Shown here: positions 16,122 to 24,312 of the stretch, piece after piece
Layout: each line of letters begins with the position of its first letter
How positions within the stretch are numbered: position 1 is the first letter of the stretch
Notes under the pieces: model-generated
What the model was told of the DNA's origin: nothing
What the model saw: only the letters and a program-made list of their open reading frames with translations
Database searches by the model: none
Made by a program: the position numbers and the translations under genes
Source: an uncultured Flavobacteriaceae bacterium
GTDB taxonomy: Bacteria; Bacteroidota; Bacteroidia; Flavobacteriales; Flavobacteriaceae
DNA length: 64,000 nucleotides
Direction of reading: 5' to 3'
Assembly (NCBI GenBank): GCA_947493175.1
Contig: CANLQD010000001.1
Span: 1,026,748 to 1,090,747, forward strand

Positions 16122-17420
16122 ATGAATCATTCAAGTTTCCTAACTATCGATGAAGTGGCTCAACACCTGAAAATTACGAGACAGACGGTATCAAAATACA
16201 TCAAAGCAAAAGAGCTTAATGCTGTTAAGATAAACAAGAGTTATCGAATTACAGTCAATGACTTTGAGAGTTTTGTCAATTCCAACACAACTGCTCAAGA
16301 GCCTTCGATCTCTTATTTGAGAAGAACCAAGAATTGTACTCTTCAATATACTGATAAAGCAGATGAATTCGAGGTAGTTCATGGAATCACGCATGGTGAA
16401 TTAAGAACAATTAAAGAATCAAAGCAAACCGAGAATAAATTCATCTTTGGTGATAACTACTTCGTTTTAAAGAATCTTTTTGACACTCACAAAGGGCTTA
16501 TTGATTTAGTCTACATCGATCCACCATTTGGTACTGGACAGGATTTCAACTCTATTGACGAGCACTCCGCTTATTCTGACAAGTTAGTTGATAGCGAGTT
16601 CCTTGAGTTTATCAGAAAGAGGCTATTTTTATTGAAAGAATTGATGTCTGAAAGAGGTAGTATTTACCTTCACATTGACAAGAAAATAGGACATTATGTG
16701 AAGATAGTAATGGATGAAGTTTTTGGTTATAAGAACTTCATTAACGATATCACTCGCATAAAATGTAACCCTAAGAACTTCTCACGAAACGCATATGGGA
16801 ACTATTCAGATATGATTTTGTACTATGCCAAAAACAGAGATAGTCAGATATGGAACGACATTAAAGAGCCAATGACGGAAGAGAAAAGAAAAGTGCTATT
16901 TCCCAAAAAACACCCAAAACATGGATACTATACTACAAATCCGATTCATGCACCTGGCAAGACAGTCAATGGTGATACAGGCTTAGAGTGGAAAGGACTA
17001 ATGCCACCTAAGGGAAGACATTGGAGATATAGTCGTGAAGTCTTAGATGAACTTGACAATAAAGGATTGATTGAATGGTCGAATACAGGAAATCCAAGAA
17101 AAATTGTTTTGGCAAGAGAACACAAAGGATTTAAAATTCAAGATGTTTGGGAATTCAAGGATAAAGGACTTTCTTACGTTGACTATCCGACACAAAAGAA
17201 TTTCGATTTACTTGAGCGAATAATTAAAAATTCTTCCTATCAAAATTCTATTGTACTCGACTGCTTTGCTGGTTCAGGAAGCACTCTGAGGGTTGCAAAT
17301 AAATTAGGTAGAAAATGGATTGGTGTCGATAATTCAACTCACTCGCTGGAGGTAATCAGTAAAACCTTTGACAAAGATCAAATAGATTTTGAGTTTTTAG
17401 AATATGTACCACACGATTAA
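16122..17420 (+). CDS. Type II beta-class DNA methyltransferase with N-terminal HTH
   Basis: 432 residues from the ATG at 16122; the longer frame to 15996 would run a hydrophobic nonsense leader out of the IS end. Residues ~5-52 are an excisionase/MerR-type HTH (FLTIDEVAQHLKITRQTVSK, then SYRITVNDFESFV). The methyltransferase has motif IV DPPF at 133-136 and motif I FAGSGS at 382-387. IV before I is the beta-class order of N6-adenine/N4-cytosine enzymes. It protects host DNA against the convergent endonuclease gene, whose last 4 nt overlap this stop codon. The HTH may let it repress its own or the nuclease promoter. Codon use is AT-rich and unlike the IS. Confidence 0.85.
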   Translation: MNHSSFLTIDEVAQHLKITRQTVSKYIKAKELNAVKINKSYRITVNDFESFVNSNTTAQEPSISYLRRTKNCTLQYTDKADEFEVVHGITHGELRTIKESKQTENKFIFGDNYFVLKNLFDTHKGLIDLVYIDPPFGTGQDFNSIDEHSAYSDKLVDSEFLEFIRKRLFLLKELMSERGSIYLHIDKKIGHYVKIVMDEVFGYKNFINDITRIKCNPKNFSRNAYGNYSDMILYYAKNRDSQIWNDIKEPMTEEKRKVLFPKKHPKHGYYTTNPIHAPGKTVNGDTGLEWKGLMPPKGRHWRYSREVLDELDNKGLIEWSNTGNPRKIVLAREHKGFKIQDVWEFKDKGLSYVDYPTQKNFDLLERIIKNSSYQNSIVLDCFAGSGSTLRVANKLGRKWIGVDNSTHSLEVISKTFDKDQIDFEFLEYVPHD

Positions 17421-18250
17421 AGATGCGTTCCTAGATACTCTTCAAGCAAAAGAGCACTGACAATATCGTATGGAAATTCTTGTACGAGGACGTTAACCTT
17501 ATCGTTTATTATAGAACCATTGGTCTTTTTGGTCGCCCAAGGAAACCCGTCAATGATTCCAACCCTAATAACATCTCCACGTTGATCTCTACAGAAATCC
17601 AAGACATCCTTAACTTGGTTGTTTTGATTACCACCTGAGCGACCAATCCATTTTGCTTCTCCAATAATGTAGGTTTCATTCACCTTCACTACTAAGTCTG
17701 GGCGTTTTTGTAAATTTTGATTGAGGGTTTCGTTTACGAATGTCTTCCCATCTTCTTCTGAAGAACTCAACACATAGATTCCCTCAGTTGATTCTTCGAA
17801 ATCTTCAAGATTCAAAAGCTCAAAATTGCTTCTTATCCAATTTGTAAACATTGGTCCCATTTGCTGATTAATCTTAGGAGCGGACTCTAGTCTTACTACC
17901 AATTCATCTGCGGTCATTGCATATAGAGTATTGGCAATTCTATTTATCTGTCTTGGGTTTGAAGTTCGACAGTTCTCCACTTCTTTTATCAAATAGGAAA
18001 GTGGCTCGTCATAAGGAAATTTTACTTCCCCTTGAAGTATTTGAATCAATTCGTCTGTTCTTCTCCCTTGATGTGCTGAAATAATACTTCTTTTAAGTCT
18101 CTGTTCCAAGTGGTTTGGGACTGCAGTTTCAAGGGGGTAAATTGTCAATAGATTGTCGAGATATGGAGTTTCTTCGAATAACTCCATGCTTCTGAGTATC
18201 CATTCATTAAGCTCGTCTCGTTCGTTTTCTATGTCTATTGTTCTATTCAT
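17417..18250 (-). CDS. Restriction endonuclease, PD-(D/E)xK type
   Basis: 277 residues. A PD-(D/E)xK core is visible: RPDLVVKV (Asp185) and then YIIGEAKWIG (Glu198-x-Lys200). The rest is helical with no recognised target-recognition domain. It is convergent with the methyltransferase and overlaps it by 4 nt, so the two make a compact type II restriction-modification unit. The recognition sequence cannot be read from the protein. A perfect 24-nt palindrome 53 nt in front of the start codon may be an operator controlling it, which would allow methylation to be established first. Confidence 0.75.
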   Translation of the reverse strand: MNRTIDIENERDELNEWILRSMELFEETPYLDNLLTIYPLETAVPNHLEQRLKRSIISAHQGRRTDELIQILQGEVKFPYDEPLSYLIKEVENCRTSNPRQINRIANTLYAMTADELVVRLESAPKINQQMGPMFTNWIRSNFELLNLEDFEESTEGIYVLSSSEEDGKTFVNETLNQNLQKRPDLVVKVNETYIIGEAKWIGRSGGNQNNQVKDVLDFCRDQRGDVIRVGIIDGFPWATKKTNGSIINDKVNVLVQEFPYDIVSALLLEEYLGTHL

Positions 18251-18302
18251 GGGTCAAATTTCGCCTATTATTTCTGCTTTTCAAATGGCACACAACGTAG
18301 GA

Positions 18303-18326
18303 ATATAGATCATTAATGATCTATAT
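18303..18326. promoter_or_regulatory. Perfect 24-nt palindrome upstream of the endonuclease gene
   Basis: ATATAGATCATT followed directly by its exact reverse complement, with no loop. It stands 53 nt upstream of the endonuclease start. A loop-free 24-nt palindrome is more like an operator for a dimeric protein than a terminator. Candidates to bind it are the HTH on the methyltransferase or the endonuclease itself. Confidence 0.45.
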
Positions 18327-18504
18327 ATCTTTTATACGGGGAACTAAGATAAGAGATTTTTGACCCAACTGAACGAGGTTTCTGATATTCAAATATATGT
18401 ATCTGTTATTTGAAAGAATTATAATCAAGTGTTTTGAACATGATTTTCGAGAGTATCATTGGACTAATAAACCAAGGCTAGCCTAGTTATCTCGATAATC
18501 TTTA

Positions 18505-19725
18505 CTACGCCTTAGCCTTTGACAATGAATACCGCCCTCTCAAAATACTCATATCCCTCCCCAACTTCTTATCAATAACCTTGGCATAAATCTGAGTAGT
18601 CCTTAAAGAAGTATGCCCCAACATTTTACTTACCGATTCAATGGGAACGCCATTGCTTAGGGTTACGGTGGTAGCGAAGGTGTGTCGGGCCAAATGAAAG
18701 GTCAATCTTTTGTTGATTCCACAAATAGTGGCGATTTCTTTTAAATAGGCATTGGTTTTTTGATTGCTGAGAACGGGCAATAGTTTTCCTTTCGCACTTA
18801 CTTCGTACTTGTCCAGAATCTGTTTAGCGATAGGAAGCAAGGGAATGGTACTCTGTACCTTGGTCTTGGTCCTGTTGATCGTTATCCATTTTTCACCGTC
18901 CGCACCTATCCTTATCCTCTCACCGGTCAGGTTCTTGATATCGATATAGGAAAGCCCTGTAAAACAGGAAAACAAAAAGATGTCCTTTACCTGGCGGAGT
19001 CGTTTCAGGCCCAATTGAGCTTCCAATAGCTTTTTGATATCTTCTTCGGTCAGTATTTCCCTTTCTGTTTTTTCCCATTTGGCCTTCCAGTAGTAAAAGG
19101 GGTCTTTGCGTATCCAACCGTTTGCGAATGCCATGCGAACAATTTTCTTGAAGTTGAGCACATACTTGGTAACCGTGTTATGGCTCCCTGCATGGTTGGC
19201 CTTTAAATACTCGTAGAACCGTGTAACAAATCGAAAGTCGACCAGCTTTATCGAAATATCCCGCAAACGGTACTCCTTTTTGATAAAGCGTTGCAAATGC
19301 CCATGTGTGCGTACATGTCGCCTGTAGGTACTGTAACTATATTCGATTCCTACGATTTTCGCGACTTGTTGATTGTGCTCTTCGTAAATCGCCAAGAGAT
19401 TCTTTATCTCCGTACTGTTTCCGGTAAGTTTGTTCTTGATCGTGTCGGCCGTAAACGGTTTTTTCTTTTCTACCAGTTTTGTATGCACCTTATTGGCCTT
19501 GGAGACATAGCTATCAATAAGTTTATTGATGGCTTCGGCCTCTTCGGAGGCTCCTTTGACCCTGCTTCTGCTGGAACACCATTTATCTGGCCTTACCTTT
19601 CTTCCTAAACTGAATTCACTTCGACGGCCATTGACGGTGATACGCAAGTAAAGCTGTGCGCGACCTTGTTTGTCCAAACGGTTGCCGCGCAAATAGCACA
19701 AAACTGCGAGGGATGCATTTTTCAT
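18505..19725 (-). CDS. Tyrosine recombinase, integrase of the IME
   Basis: 406 residues. An arm-binding N-terminal domain (LYLRITVNGRRSEFSLGRKV) is followed by a SAM-like core-binding region and the catalytic domain. Visible catalytic residues are H344-x-x-R347 (HLARH), H371 in LGHTSLRTTQIY and the nucleophile Tyr380. The canonical first arginine (TGLR) is replaced by Ser in CFTGLSYIDIKNL, as is known for IntDOT of CTnDOT, where another arginine serves. The gene is the last one inside the right att site (19939), reading inward, the classical place for an integrase. It should catalyse integration into and excision from the tRNA-Met 3' end. Confidence 0.9.
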   Translation of the reverse strand: MKNASLAVLCYLRGNRLDKQGRAQLYLRITVNGRRSEFSLGRKVRPDKWCSSRSRVKGASEEAEAINKLIDSYVSKANKVHTKLVEKKKPFTADTIKNKLTGNSTEIKNLLAIYEEHNQQVAKIVGIEYSYSTYRRHVRTHGHLQRFIKKEYRLRDISIKLVDFRFVTRFYEYLKANHAGSHNTVTKYVLNFKKIVRMAFANGWIRKDPFYYWKAKWEKTEREILTEEDIKKLLEAQLGLKRLRQVKDIFLFSCFTGLSYIDIKNLTGERIRIGADGEKWITINRTKTKVQSTIPLLPIAKQILDKYEVSAKGKLLPVLSNQKTNAYLKEIATICGINKRLTFHLARHTFATTVTLSNGVPIESVSKMLGHTSLRTTQIYAKVIDKKLGRDMSILRGRYSLSKAKA

Positions 19726-19818
19726 TTTTCTATTTAAATTAGGTTAAACGAATGTTGTCGAAATAGGCCGACCGATTCTTTAACACTGATTTTATCCCAT
19801 TTTTGCGAATATCATAAT

Positions 19819-19840
19819 GCGCACCGAATTGCGCACCTAT
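19819..19840 (-). repeat. IME right inner arm repeat
   Basis: 22 nt matching 3508-3529 with two differences, containing GCGCACC twice, 12 nt apart. It lies between the integrase start and the right att core, just inside the IME. Confidence 0.55.
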
Positions 19841-19882
19841 TTAGGTGATATCAGCTGAATGCAAATAGAACTGAAAAATACT

Positions 19883-19915
19883 ATAAGACTGCAAATCAAT
19901 AATTTACAGTCTTAT
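19883..19915 (-). terminator. Hairpin next to the right att site
   Basis: A 14-nt stem with one mismatch (19883-19896 with 19902-19915, core TAAGACTG/CAGTCTTA) and a 5-nt loop. Read on the minus strand it follows the tRNA 3' end and is succeeded by TATTTTT. It probably replaces the original tRNA terminator. Confidence 0.55.
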
Positions 19916-19938
19916 TTGAAGTGAAGTGAATTTAAAAA

Positions 19939-19960
19939 GTGGTCCCACCTGGGCTCGAAC
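19939..19960. repeat. Right att core of the IME
   Basis: Identical over 22 nt to 3434-3455. It is the T-arm and acceptor end of tRNA-Met on the minus strand. It marks the border between the IME on the left and the ICE on the right. Confidence 0.75.
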
Positions 19961-19981
19961 CAGGGACCCTCTGATTATGAG
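19939..19981 (-). pseudogene. tRNA-Met(CAU) 3' half, displaced fragment
   Basis: On the minus strand this reads anticodon loop CTCATAA (anticodon CAT), the 3' side of the anticodon stem TCAG, variable loop, T arm CCTGG-TTCGAGC-CCAGG and acceptor strand TGGGACC-A. The D arm and 5' acceptor strand are absent; homology stops just before the anticodon loop. It is therefore a displaced 3' half left by integration of the right-hand element with crossover near the anticodon loop. The intact gene should lie beyond the right edge. CAU could also be tRNA-Ile2. Confidence 0.7.
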
Positions 19982-20089
19982 TTGTACGATTATTTCAATT
20001 TTTGACAACACTTATATTTTAAAATATTGATATTCAGTATTTTAATATTTTTTGAAATGAAAATATACGATATAGTATCATCGTTTTAT

Positions 20090-20108
20090 GTGCAAATTAT
20101 GTGCAAAT
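20090..20108 (+). repeat. ICE arm repeat in front of its integrase
   Basis: GTGCAAATTATGTGCAAAT, differing by two bases from 3369-3387. It lies 20 nt before the integrase start and 108 nt from the tRNA fragment. A GTG inside it is in frame with the integrase, but the ATG at 20128 is the better start. Confidence 0.5.
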
Positions 20109-20127
20109 TTTTTCGTACCTTAGAAAT

Positions 20128-21348
20128 ATGAAAACAAGTCTAAGGCTCAGTCTGGATATGCGCAGGAAAAGAAGGGACGGTACCTATCCGATCATTCTGA
20201 GGCTTGGCCATTTCCAAAGAACGACCTCCATATCTACAGGCCAGACCTGCAGTGTCCAGGACTGGGACACGGACAGGGAAAAGGTGCGCCGGGGATACAA
20301 GGGGGCGATTTCCGCTCTAGAACTGAACCGGTCGCTCGAATTGCAGAAATCGAGTGCATTGGAGGTCATCAACAAACTCCGAACAGCGGGGGAACTGGAC
20401 TATGTTTCCCTTTCCCAATTGAAGGAAAAGATAACGGGCAAGTCATCTTACGACTCCTTCTACGATTTCGGGGACTCCTTGGTAGCACAAATGGAATCGG
20501 CCAACCGATACGGTTCCGCAAGGGCTTATAAAGGTGTCCTGGGAATTCTCAAGGTCTTTACCAAAAAGAGGGAACTTAAGTTCAACCAGGTCAATTACGA
20601 ATTTCTCAAAGCGTTCGAACGGTTTCATCTGTCGAAGCCCGGGAACACCCTCAACGGCCTTGCCTCCTACATGCGGACAATAAAGGCCATTTACAACAAG
20701 GGAATCAAGGAAGGGCTGGTCGAAAGGGATTCCTATCCGTTCCATCGGTACAAGATCAGAACGGTTCCCACTGAAAAGAGGGCCATCAAGGTAGATCTGA
20801 TAAAAAGGATTATGGAGCTCGATATTGAGCCGGAAAGCGCCCTGTTCCATCACCGTAACTACTTCTTACTTTCCTACATGTTCATGGGAATGTCATTTAT
20901 CGATTTGGCCTTTCTAAAGGTCTCCAATATTGTCGACGGGCGCATCAAGTTCCAAAGGAAGAAGACCTCCAAACTATACGATATCAAGATTACCGAACAG
21001 CTCTCCGAAATATTGAACCACTATGTTTTCGACAAATCGGGAGATGAATACATATTCCCGATTCTAAGACGTGATACCCTTGCCTTGAAGTACAAGGACG
21101 AACAGTGGGCGTTAAAGCGTTATAACAAGGGGCTCAAAAAGATCGCGGAGCTCTGTGGCATCCAGGAACGTCTTACATCCTATGTTTCGCGGCACAGTTT
21201 TGCTACCCATGCGCTCTTCAAGAATATTCCTTTAGCGGCCATTTCGGCAATGTTGGGCCATAGTAAGCTCAGTACGACCCAGGTCTATTTGAAATCACTT
21301 CCGAGCAATGTTCTCGACAGCTACCAGGAAGAACTGAATATCCTATAA
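20128..21348 (+). CDS. Tyrosine recombinase, integrase of the right-hand (conjugative) element
   Basis: 406 residues from the ATG at 20128 (MKTSLRLSLDMRRKRRDG). An N-terminal arm-binding domain (TYPIILRLGHFQRTTSISTG) precedes a core-binding region and the catalytic domain. R355 (YVSRHSF), H378 (LGHSKLSTTQVY) and nucleophile Y387 are visible. The position of the first catalytic Arg reads YMFMGMSFIDLAFLK, with Met where many relatives have RGMSF, and the HxxR histidine is a Tyr. It reads away from the displaced tRNA half, at the left end of the element, as in other tRNA-targeted ICEs. It is only distantly related to the IME integrase, although both use the same tRNA. Confidence 0.85.
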   Translation: MKTSLRLSLDMRRKRRDGTYPIILRLGHFQRTTSISTGQTCSVQDWDTDREKVRRGYKGAISALELNRSLELQKSSALEVINKLRTAGELDYVSLSQLKEKITGKSSYDSFYDFGDSLVAQMESANRYGSARAYKGVLGILKVFTKKRELKFNQVNYEFLKAFERFHLSKPGNTLNGLASYMRTIKAIYNKGIKEGLVERDSYPFHRYKIRTVPTEKRAIKVDLIKRIMELDIEPESALFHHRNYFLLSYMFMGMSFIDLAFLKVSNIVDGRIKFQRKKTSKLYDIKITEQLSEILNHYVFDKSGDEYIFPILRRDTLALKYKDEQWALKRYNKGLKKIAELCGIQERLTSYVSRHSFATHALFKNIPLAAISAMLGHSKLSTTQVYLKSLPSNVLDSYQEELNIL

Positions 21349-21692
21349 AAACAATCTCCCAACATTGACTTTAAGTCAATCGGCCGGCCGGTTTCTGCAG
21401 CTCGACTTCCATAGCTCCAGTAGCATTTTTCTTAGTGATCAACTTTCAATAGTGACCGTCCATTCGGAAGGGAATTAAATACCATTACCGTCCCGTTGCC
21501 TAATCGAGTATTTGCCCTTACTCATTGTAACTGGCGGATTGGTTCCCGATGTTATAACTTTTACAATTAACATTTCGTAAGGCACGATAATTGAGGTAAA
21601 TACTTAAACTCGTGGTACCATTGAATAATTGACACTAACCCCAATTTTCCAGGTAGTTGGCCGCCCGCTATGCGCCGTCAAAACTACTGCAT
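21349..21692. other. Intergenic region after the ICE integrase
   Basis: No gene seen. It holds a short GC palindrome (CGGCCGGCCGG near 21379) and otherwise plain sequence leading to the rteC-like gene. Confidence 0.4.
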
Positions 21693-22517
21693 ATGGATTA
21701 TATTGCGCTTGCCCAACAACTAGAAGAGGAACTTATCGGAATCCGGATGTTGACCCCGGACGTGGTCAAACAGTGCAACCTCGCTATCGAGCTCAGCAGG
21801 AACCTGCTGACCGATTTCAAGGAGATGGTACGGAAACACGGTTTCAAGGACGAAAAAGAGGAAATCCACTTTTTCAAAAAAATCAAAACGGTACCCTTGG
21901 AGAACATTGTATACCACTTTGAGCTGAGGACCTTCGAGATCAAGTTCCCAAAGACCGGAATCGGTCTACAGAAAAAATATATCGAAAAAAAGCAAAAACG
22001 GTTGAAACCCTATTTCTTGACCAACCTGGATTTCGTACAATACGTAGAACAGGACAAGACCTATTTGGACGATAAATACTTCACGAGAAAGTATTTCAAG
22101 GAATACAATATCGCACATTCTCATTGGTACTATCGAGACCCGAAATCCAGTAGTGCCATGGACCTGCCCTTGGCAAAGCTGAGAGCACGGCATCGTCTGG
22201 CCAAGTATTACGACGAGCGACTCGCAAACCTGGGAAAGGTTCCCGAAACGAAACGCAACGGTATACTGCTGAAATGGACAGGTTCCTCGACCGACCTTAC
22301 CGAACTGAGCTACGCCCTCAAGTTCTCCATGGCGGTGAACTTTGGCAACGTTCCGGTCGGGACCATCCAGGCCGCATTGGAACATACCTTCAACGTGCGA
22401 CCCGGTAATCCGCACAAAAATATGGCTGAGATAAAGCGAAGAAAAAAAAGCCGCACCAAGTTTACCGATGATCTAAAAAGGGGTTTGTTGGACAAGATGG
22501 ACAGGGACGATTGCTGA
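21693..22517 (+). CDS. rteC: RteC-family regulator of element excision/transfer
   Basis: 274 residues from the ATG at 21693 (MDYIALAQQLEEEL). The layout matches RteC: an N-terminal helical part (LIGIRMLTPDVVKQCNLAIELSRNLL is the region; key stretch VVKQCNLAIE), a middle EIHFFKKIKTVPLENIVYHF, and a C-terminal winged-helix-like part (KWTGSSTDLTELSYALKFS, then NFGNVPVGTIQAALEHTFNV). In CTnDOT, RteC activates the excision genes. Here it follows the integrase and precedes an excisionase-like gene, the same order of functions. It supports the reading of this block as an integrative conjugative element. Confidence 0.85.
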   Translation: MDYIALAQQLEEELIGIRMLTPDVVKQCNLAIELSRNLLTDFKEMVRKHGFKDEKEEIHFFKKIKTVPLENIVYHFELRTFEIKFPKTGIGLQKKYIEKKQKRLKPYFLTNLDFVQYVEQDKTYLDDKYFTRKYFKEYNIAHSHWYYRDPKSSSAMDLPLAKLRARHRLAKYYDERLANLGKVPETKRNGILLKWTGSSTDLTELSYALKFSMAVNFGNVPVGTIQAALEHTFNVRPGNPHKNMAEIKRRKKSRTKFTDDLKRGLLDKMDRDDC

Positions 22518-22609
22518 CCCGGTCATAAAAATTTCTATGTCGAATTCACGCAGTGACTTCACAAAGGCACGAATAAGTATCGGTTCAGGATTTTTTTCAA
22601 ATGAAAGCC

Positions 22610-22834
22610 TCACTTTCCTTCACACTTGTTGTGTTCTAAAAAAGCGTAATAGTACGTTTCAACGAACTTCCGTGTTAGTCGTCCCTCCCATTTCCCAAAA
22701 AGGTAGTCCAAGTAATCATAACATCCGTTAAAGTATTCCGTATAATGGGTGGTATACCGATAAATCTCCGGCATGTTGTTCCAAATTGTGCCGAAATAAG
22801 TCGAACCGCCGCAATCCGCACAGTATAGCTTCAT
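22610..22834 (-). CDS. Possible small protein, unrecognised
   Basis: 74 codons from an ATG at 22834, divergent from the HTH gene at 22865. It is unusually rich in Tyr and Cys (MKLYCADCGG, then HYTEYFNGCYDYLDYLFG, VETYYYAF). The composition is protein-like, but there is no homologue in the window and no family is recognised. It could be a chance frame. Confidence 0.25.
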   Translation of the reverse strand: MKLYCADCGGSTYFGTIWNNMPEIYRYTTHYTEYFNGCYDYLDYLFGKWEGRLTRKFVETYYYAFLEHNKCEGK

Positions 22835-22864
22835 TCGTATCGGATTCGGCAAAAACAAGAAACT

Positions 22865-23167
22865 ATGTCGGTAAACATCGTAACATCGGAAGATCTGCAA
22901 GAATTCAGGGAATTATTGTTAGGGGATATCAAAGATATATTGCAGCGCCACGGTAGGGTAAGCCTGGATAAATACATAAAGACCACCGATCTTCTGGAGA
23001 AGCTCTCGGTAAGTCCGGGAACCTTGCAGAATATGAGGAACAACGGCACCATTCCCTATTACAAATTGGCGGGGATTCTCTACTATGATGAAGAGGAAAT
23101 CGATGCTATCCTTAAAAATGGCTTTGTGGACAAAAAAAGACGGGGACATGAGAATAGCGACCTATAA
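22865..23167 (+). CDS. Excisionase/MerR-type HTH protein
   Basis: 100 residues. After a helical N-terminus, residues ~42-85 form a winged HTH of the excisionase type: YIKTTDLLEKLSVSPGTLQN, then MRNNGTIPYYKLAGILYYDEEEIDAIL. Such proteins direct recombination towards excision or regulate ICE genes. It lies downstream of rteC and overlaps the next gene by 20 nt, so the two are co-translated. Confidence 0.75.
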   Translation: MSVNIVTSEDLQEFRELLLGDIKDILQRHGRVSLDKYIKTTDLLEKLSVSPGTLQNMRNNGTIPYYKLAGILYYDEEEIDAILKNGFVDKKRRGHENSDL

Positions 23168-24239
23168 TATCGAAAATCTCTTTTTCCGCCATAAAAGGTT
23201 AATGGCCGTAAACAGGTTCAAGACAGAGGAACACATCGCTGAGATGAATAAACTAATGAACAAGGCGCACAAATCAATCAGTGATTATGACAGGATGCGG
23301 GAGCTATGGAGCTTTCTCAATCCGGAGCACACTATAGCTGCCACAAATATGACAGAACGCGAGTTGACATGGTTGGAACTTATAAATCAAAGCCACCTTC
23401 CCAATAAAATACTGGCAAGGAAGGTAATCCTTTCGTCGTTGATATCTCACCCTAGTGTACTTCTTGGGCCTGAAACAGTACAAAACAAAGCAATGGTCAT
23501 CAAGGATGCAAGTCCCGACGTGCTGCTGCTGCAAGAAGTGGAGAGCCAAAAAGGACTGGACACCTTTTTAAGCTTGTTTTTCGATAAGGTCTATCCTACA
23601 AGGATATTTGTGCCGACTCTAGACCGTTTTGGCCGTGGAATGGCGATTCTCTGCAAAGAAGGTTTTTCAGTATCAGAAATCACGTCCTTTACAGATGTTT
23701 TCCCCAGTTCAAAGGAAACGAACCATGCTGCACAACTTTACAAGTTGGTTACCCATGATTCAAAATGGTACGATATCGCCAACCTTCAGTTCTTTTTAAC
23801 CGGTTCCGAGGAAGGAAGTAGTCCTGTATGCGAAGAGCTAATAAATCAAATCGTAAAATGGCTTAAATTGGAAATGTATGGAACGGCATACCGTATGATC
23901 GTGGGCAGTTTGGACATTCTACCCCATTCGAAGTTATTACAGCCAATAATCGATGGATTAAAGATGAAATACTCCAACCGATTAAGCAGCTTTTATACAG
24001 AACTTGATTTCGGAAAAGGTAGGCATTACCATGGGCTTGGAACCTATGCTAAAGGCGTAAACCTAACCCAAAAGGACTACTTTCTAATAGACGATTTAAC
24101 CGCCTCCAAAACGGTATATACGGGAATGAATCGAAAAGGATTGGTGCCAATTGAAAAAGAGCAATGGCGCACGTACGACCGGTTGAACAATACCAACGCG
24201 GCAAGTCGCCATCCGCTATTGACCTTGGATATGGCCTAA
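23148..24239 (+). CDS. Endonuclease/exonuclease/phosphatase-fold protein with altered active site
   Basis: 363 residues from the ATG at 23148, overlapping the HTH gene. The EEP fold is recognised from MRIATYNIENLFF at the start and SPDVLLLQEVES in the middle, which provide the usual Asn and catalytic Glu. Further on, the expected GDFN is IVGSLDI and the final SDH is ASRHP, so one Asp of each metal-binding motif is missing. The protein may be an altered nuclease or non-catalytic. It is located in the ICE's regulatory end, next to the excisionase-like gene, and genes of this type occur there in other flavobacterial elements. Confidence 0.7.
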   Translation: MRIATYNIENLFFRHKRLMAVNRFKTEEHIAEMNKLMNKAHKSISDYDRMRELWSFLNPEHTIAATNMTERELTWLELINQSHLPNKILARKVILSSLISHPSVLLGPETVQNKAMVIKDASPDVLLLQEVESQKGLDTFLSLFFDKVYPTRIFVPTLDRFGRGMAILCKEGFSVSEITSFTDVFPSSKETNHAAQLYKLVTHDSKWYDIANLQFFLTGSEEGSSPVCEELINQIVKWLKLEMYGTAYRMIVGSLDILPHSKLLQPIIDGLKMKYSNRLSSFYTELDFGKGRHYHGLGTYAKGVNLTQKDYFLIDDLTASKTVYTGMNRKGLVPIEKEQWRTYDRLNNTNAASRHPLLTLDMA

Positions 24240-24312
24240 GCATTCTATCAATCATTTTTTAACGTATAATAATTTCAAATTCAACTGCCCACTTCTTTTG
24301 ACCCTGTCCATA

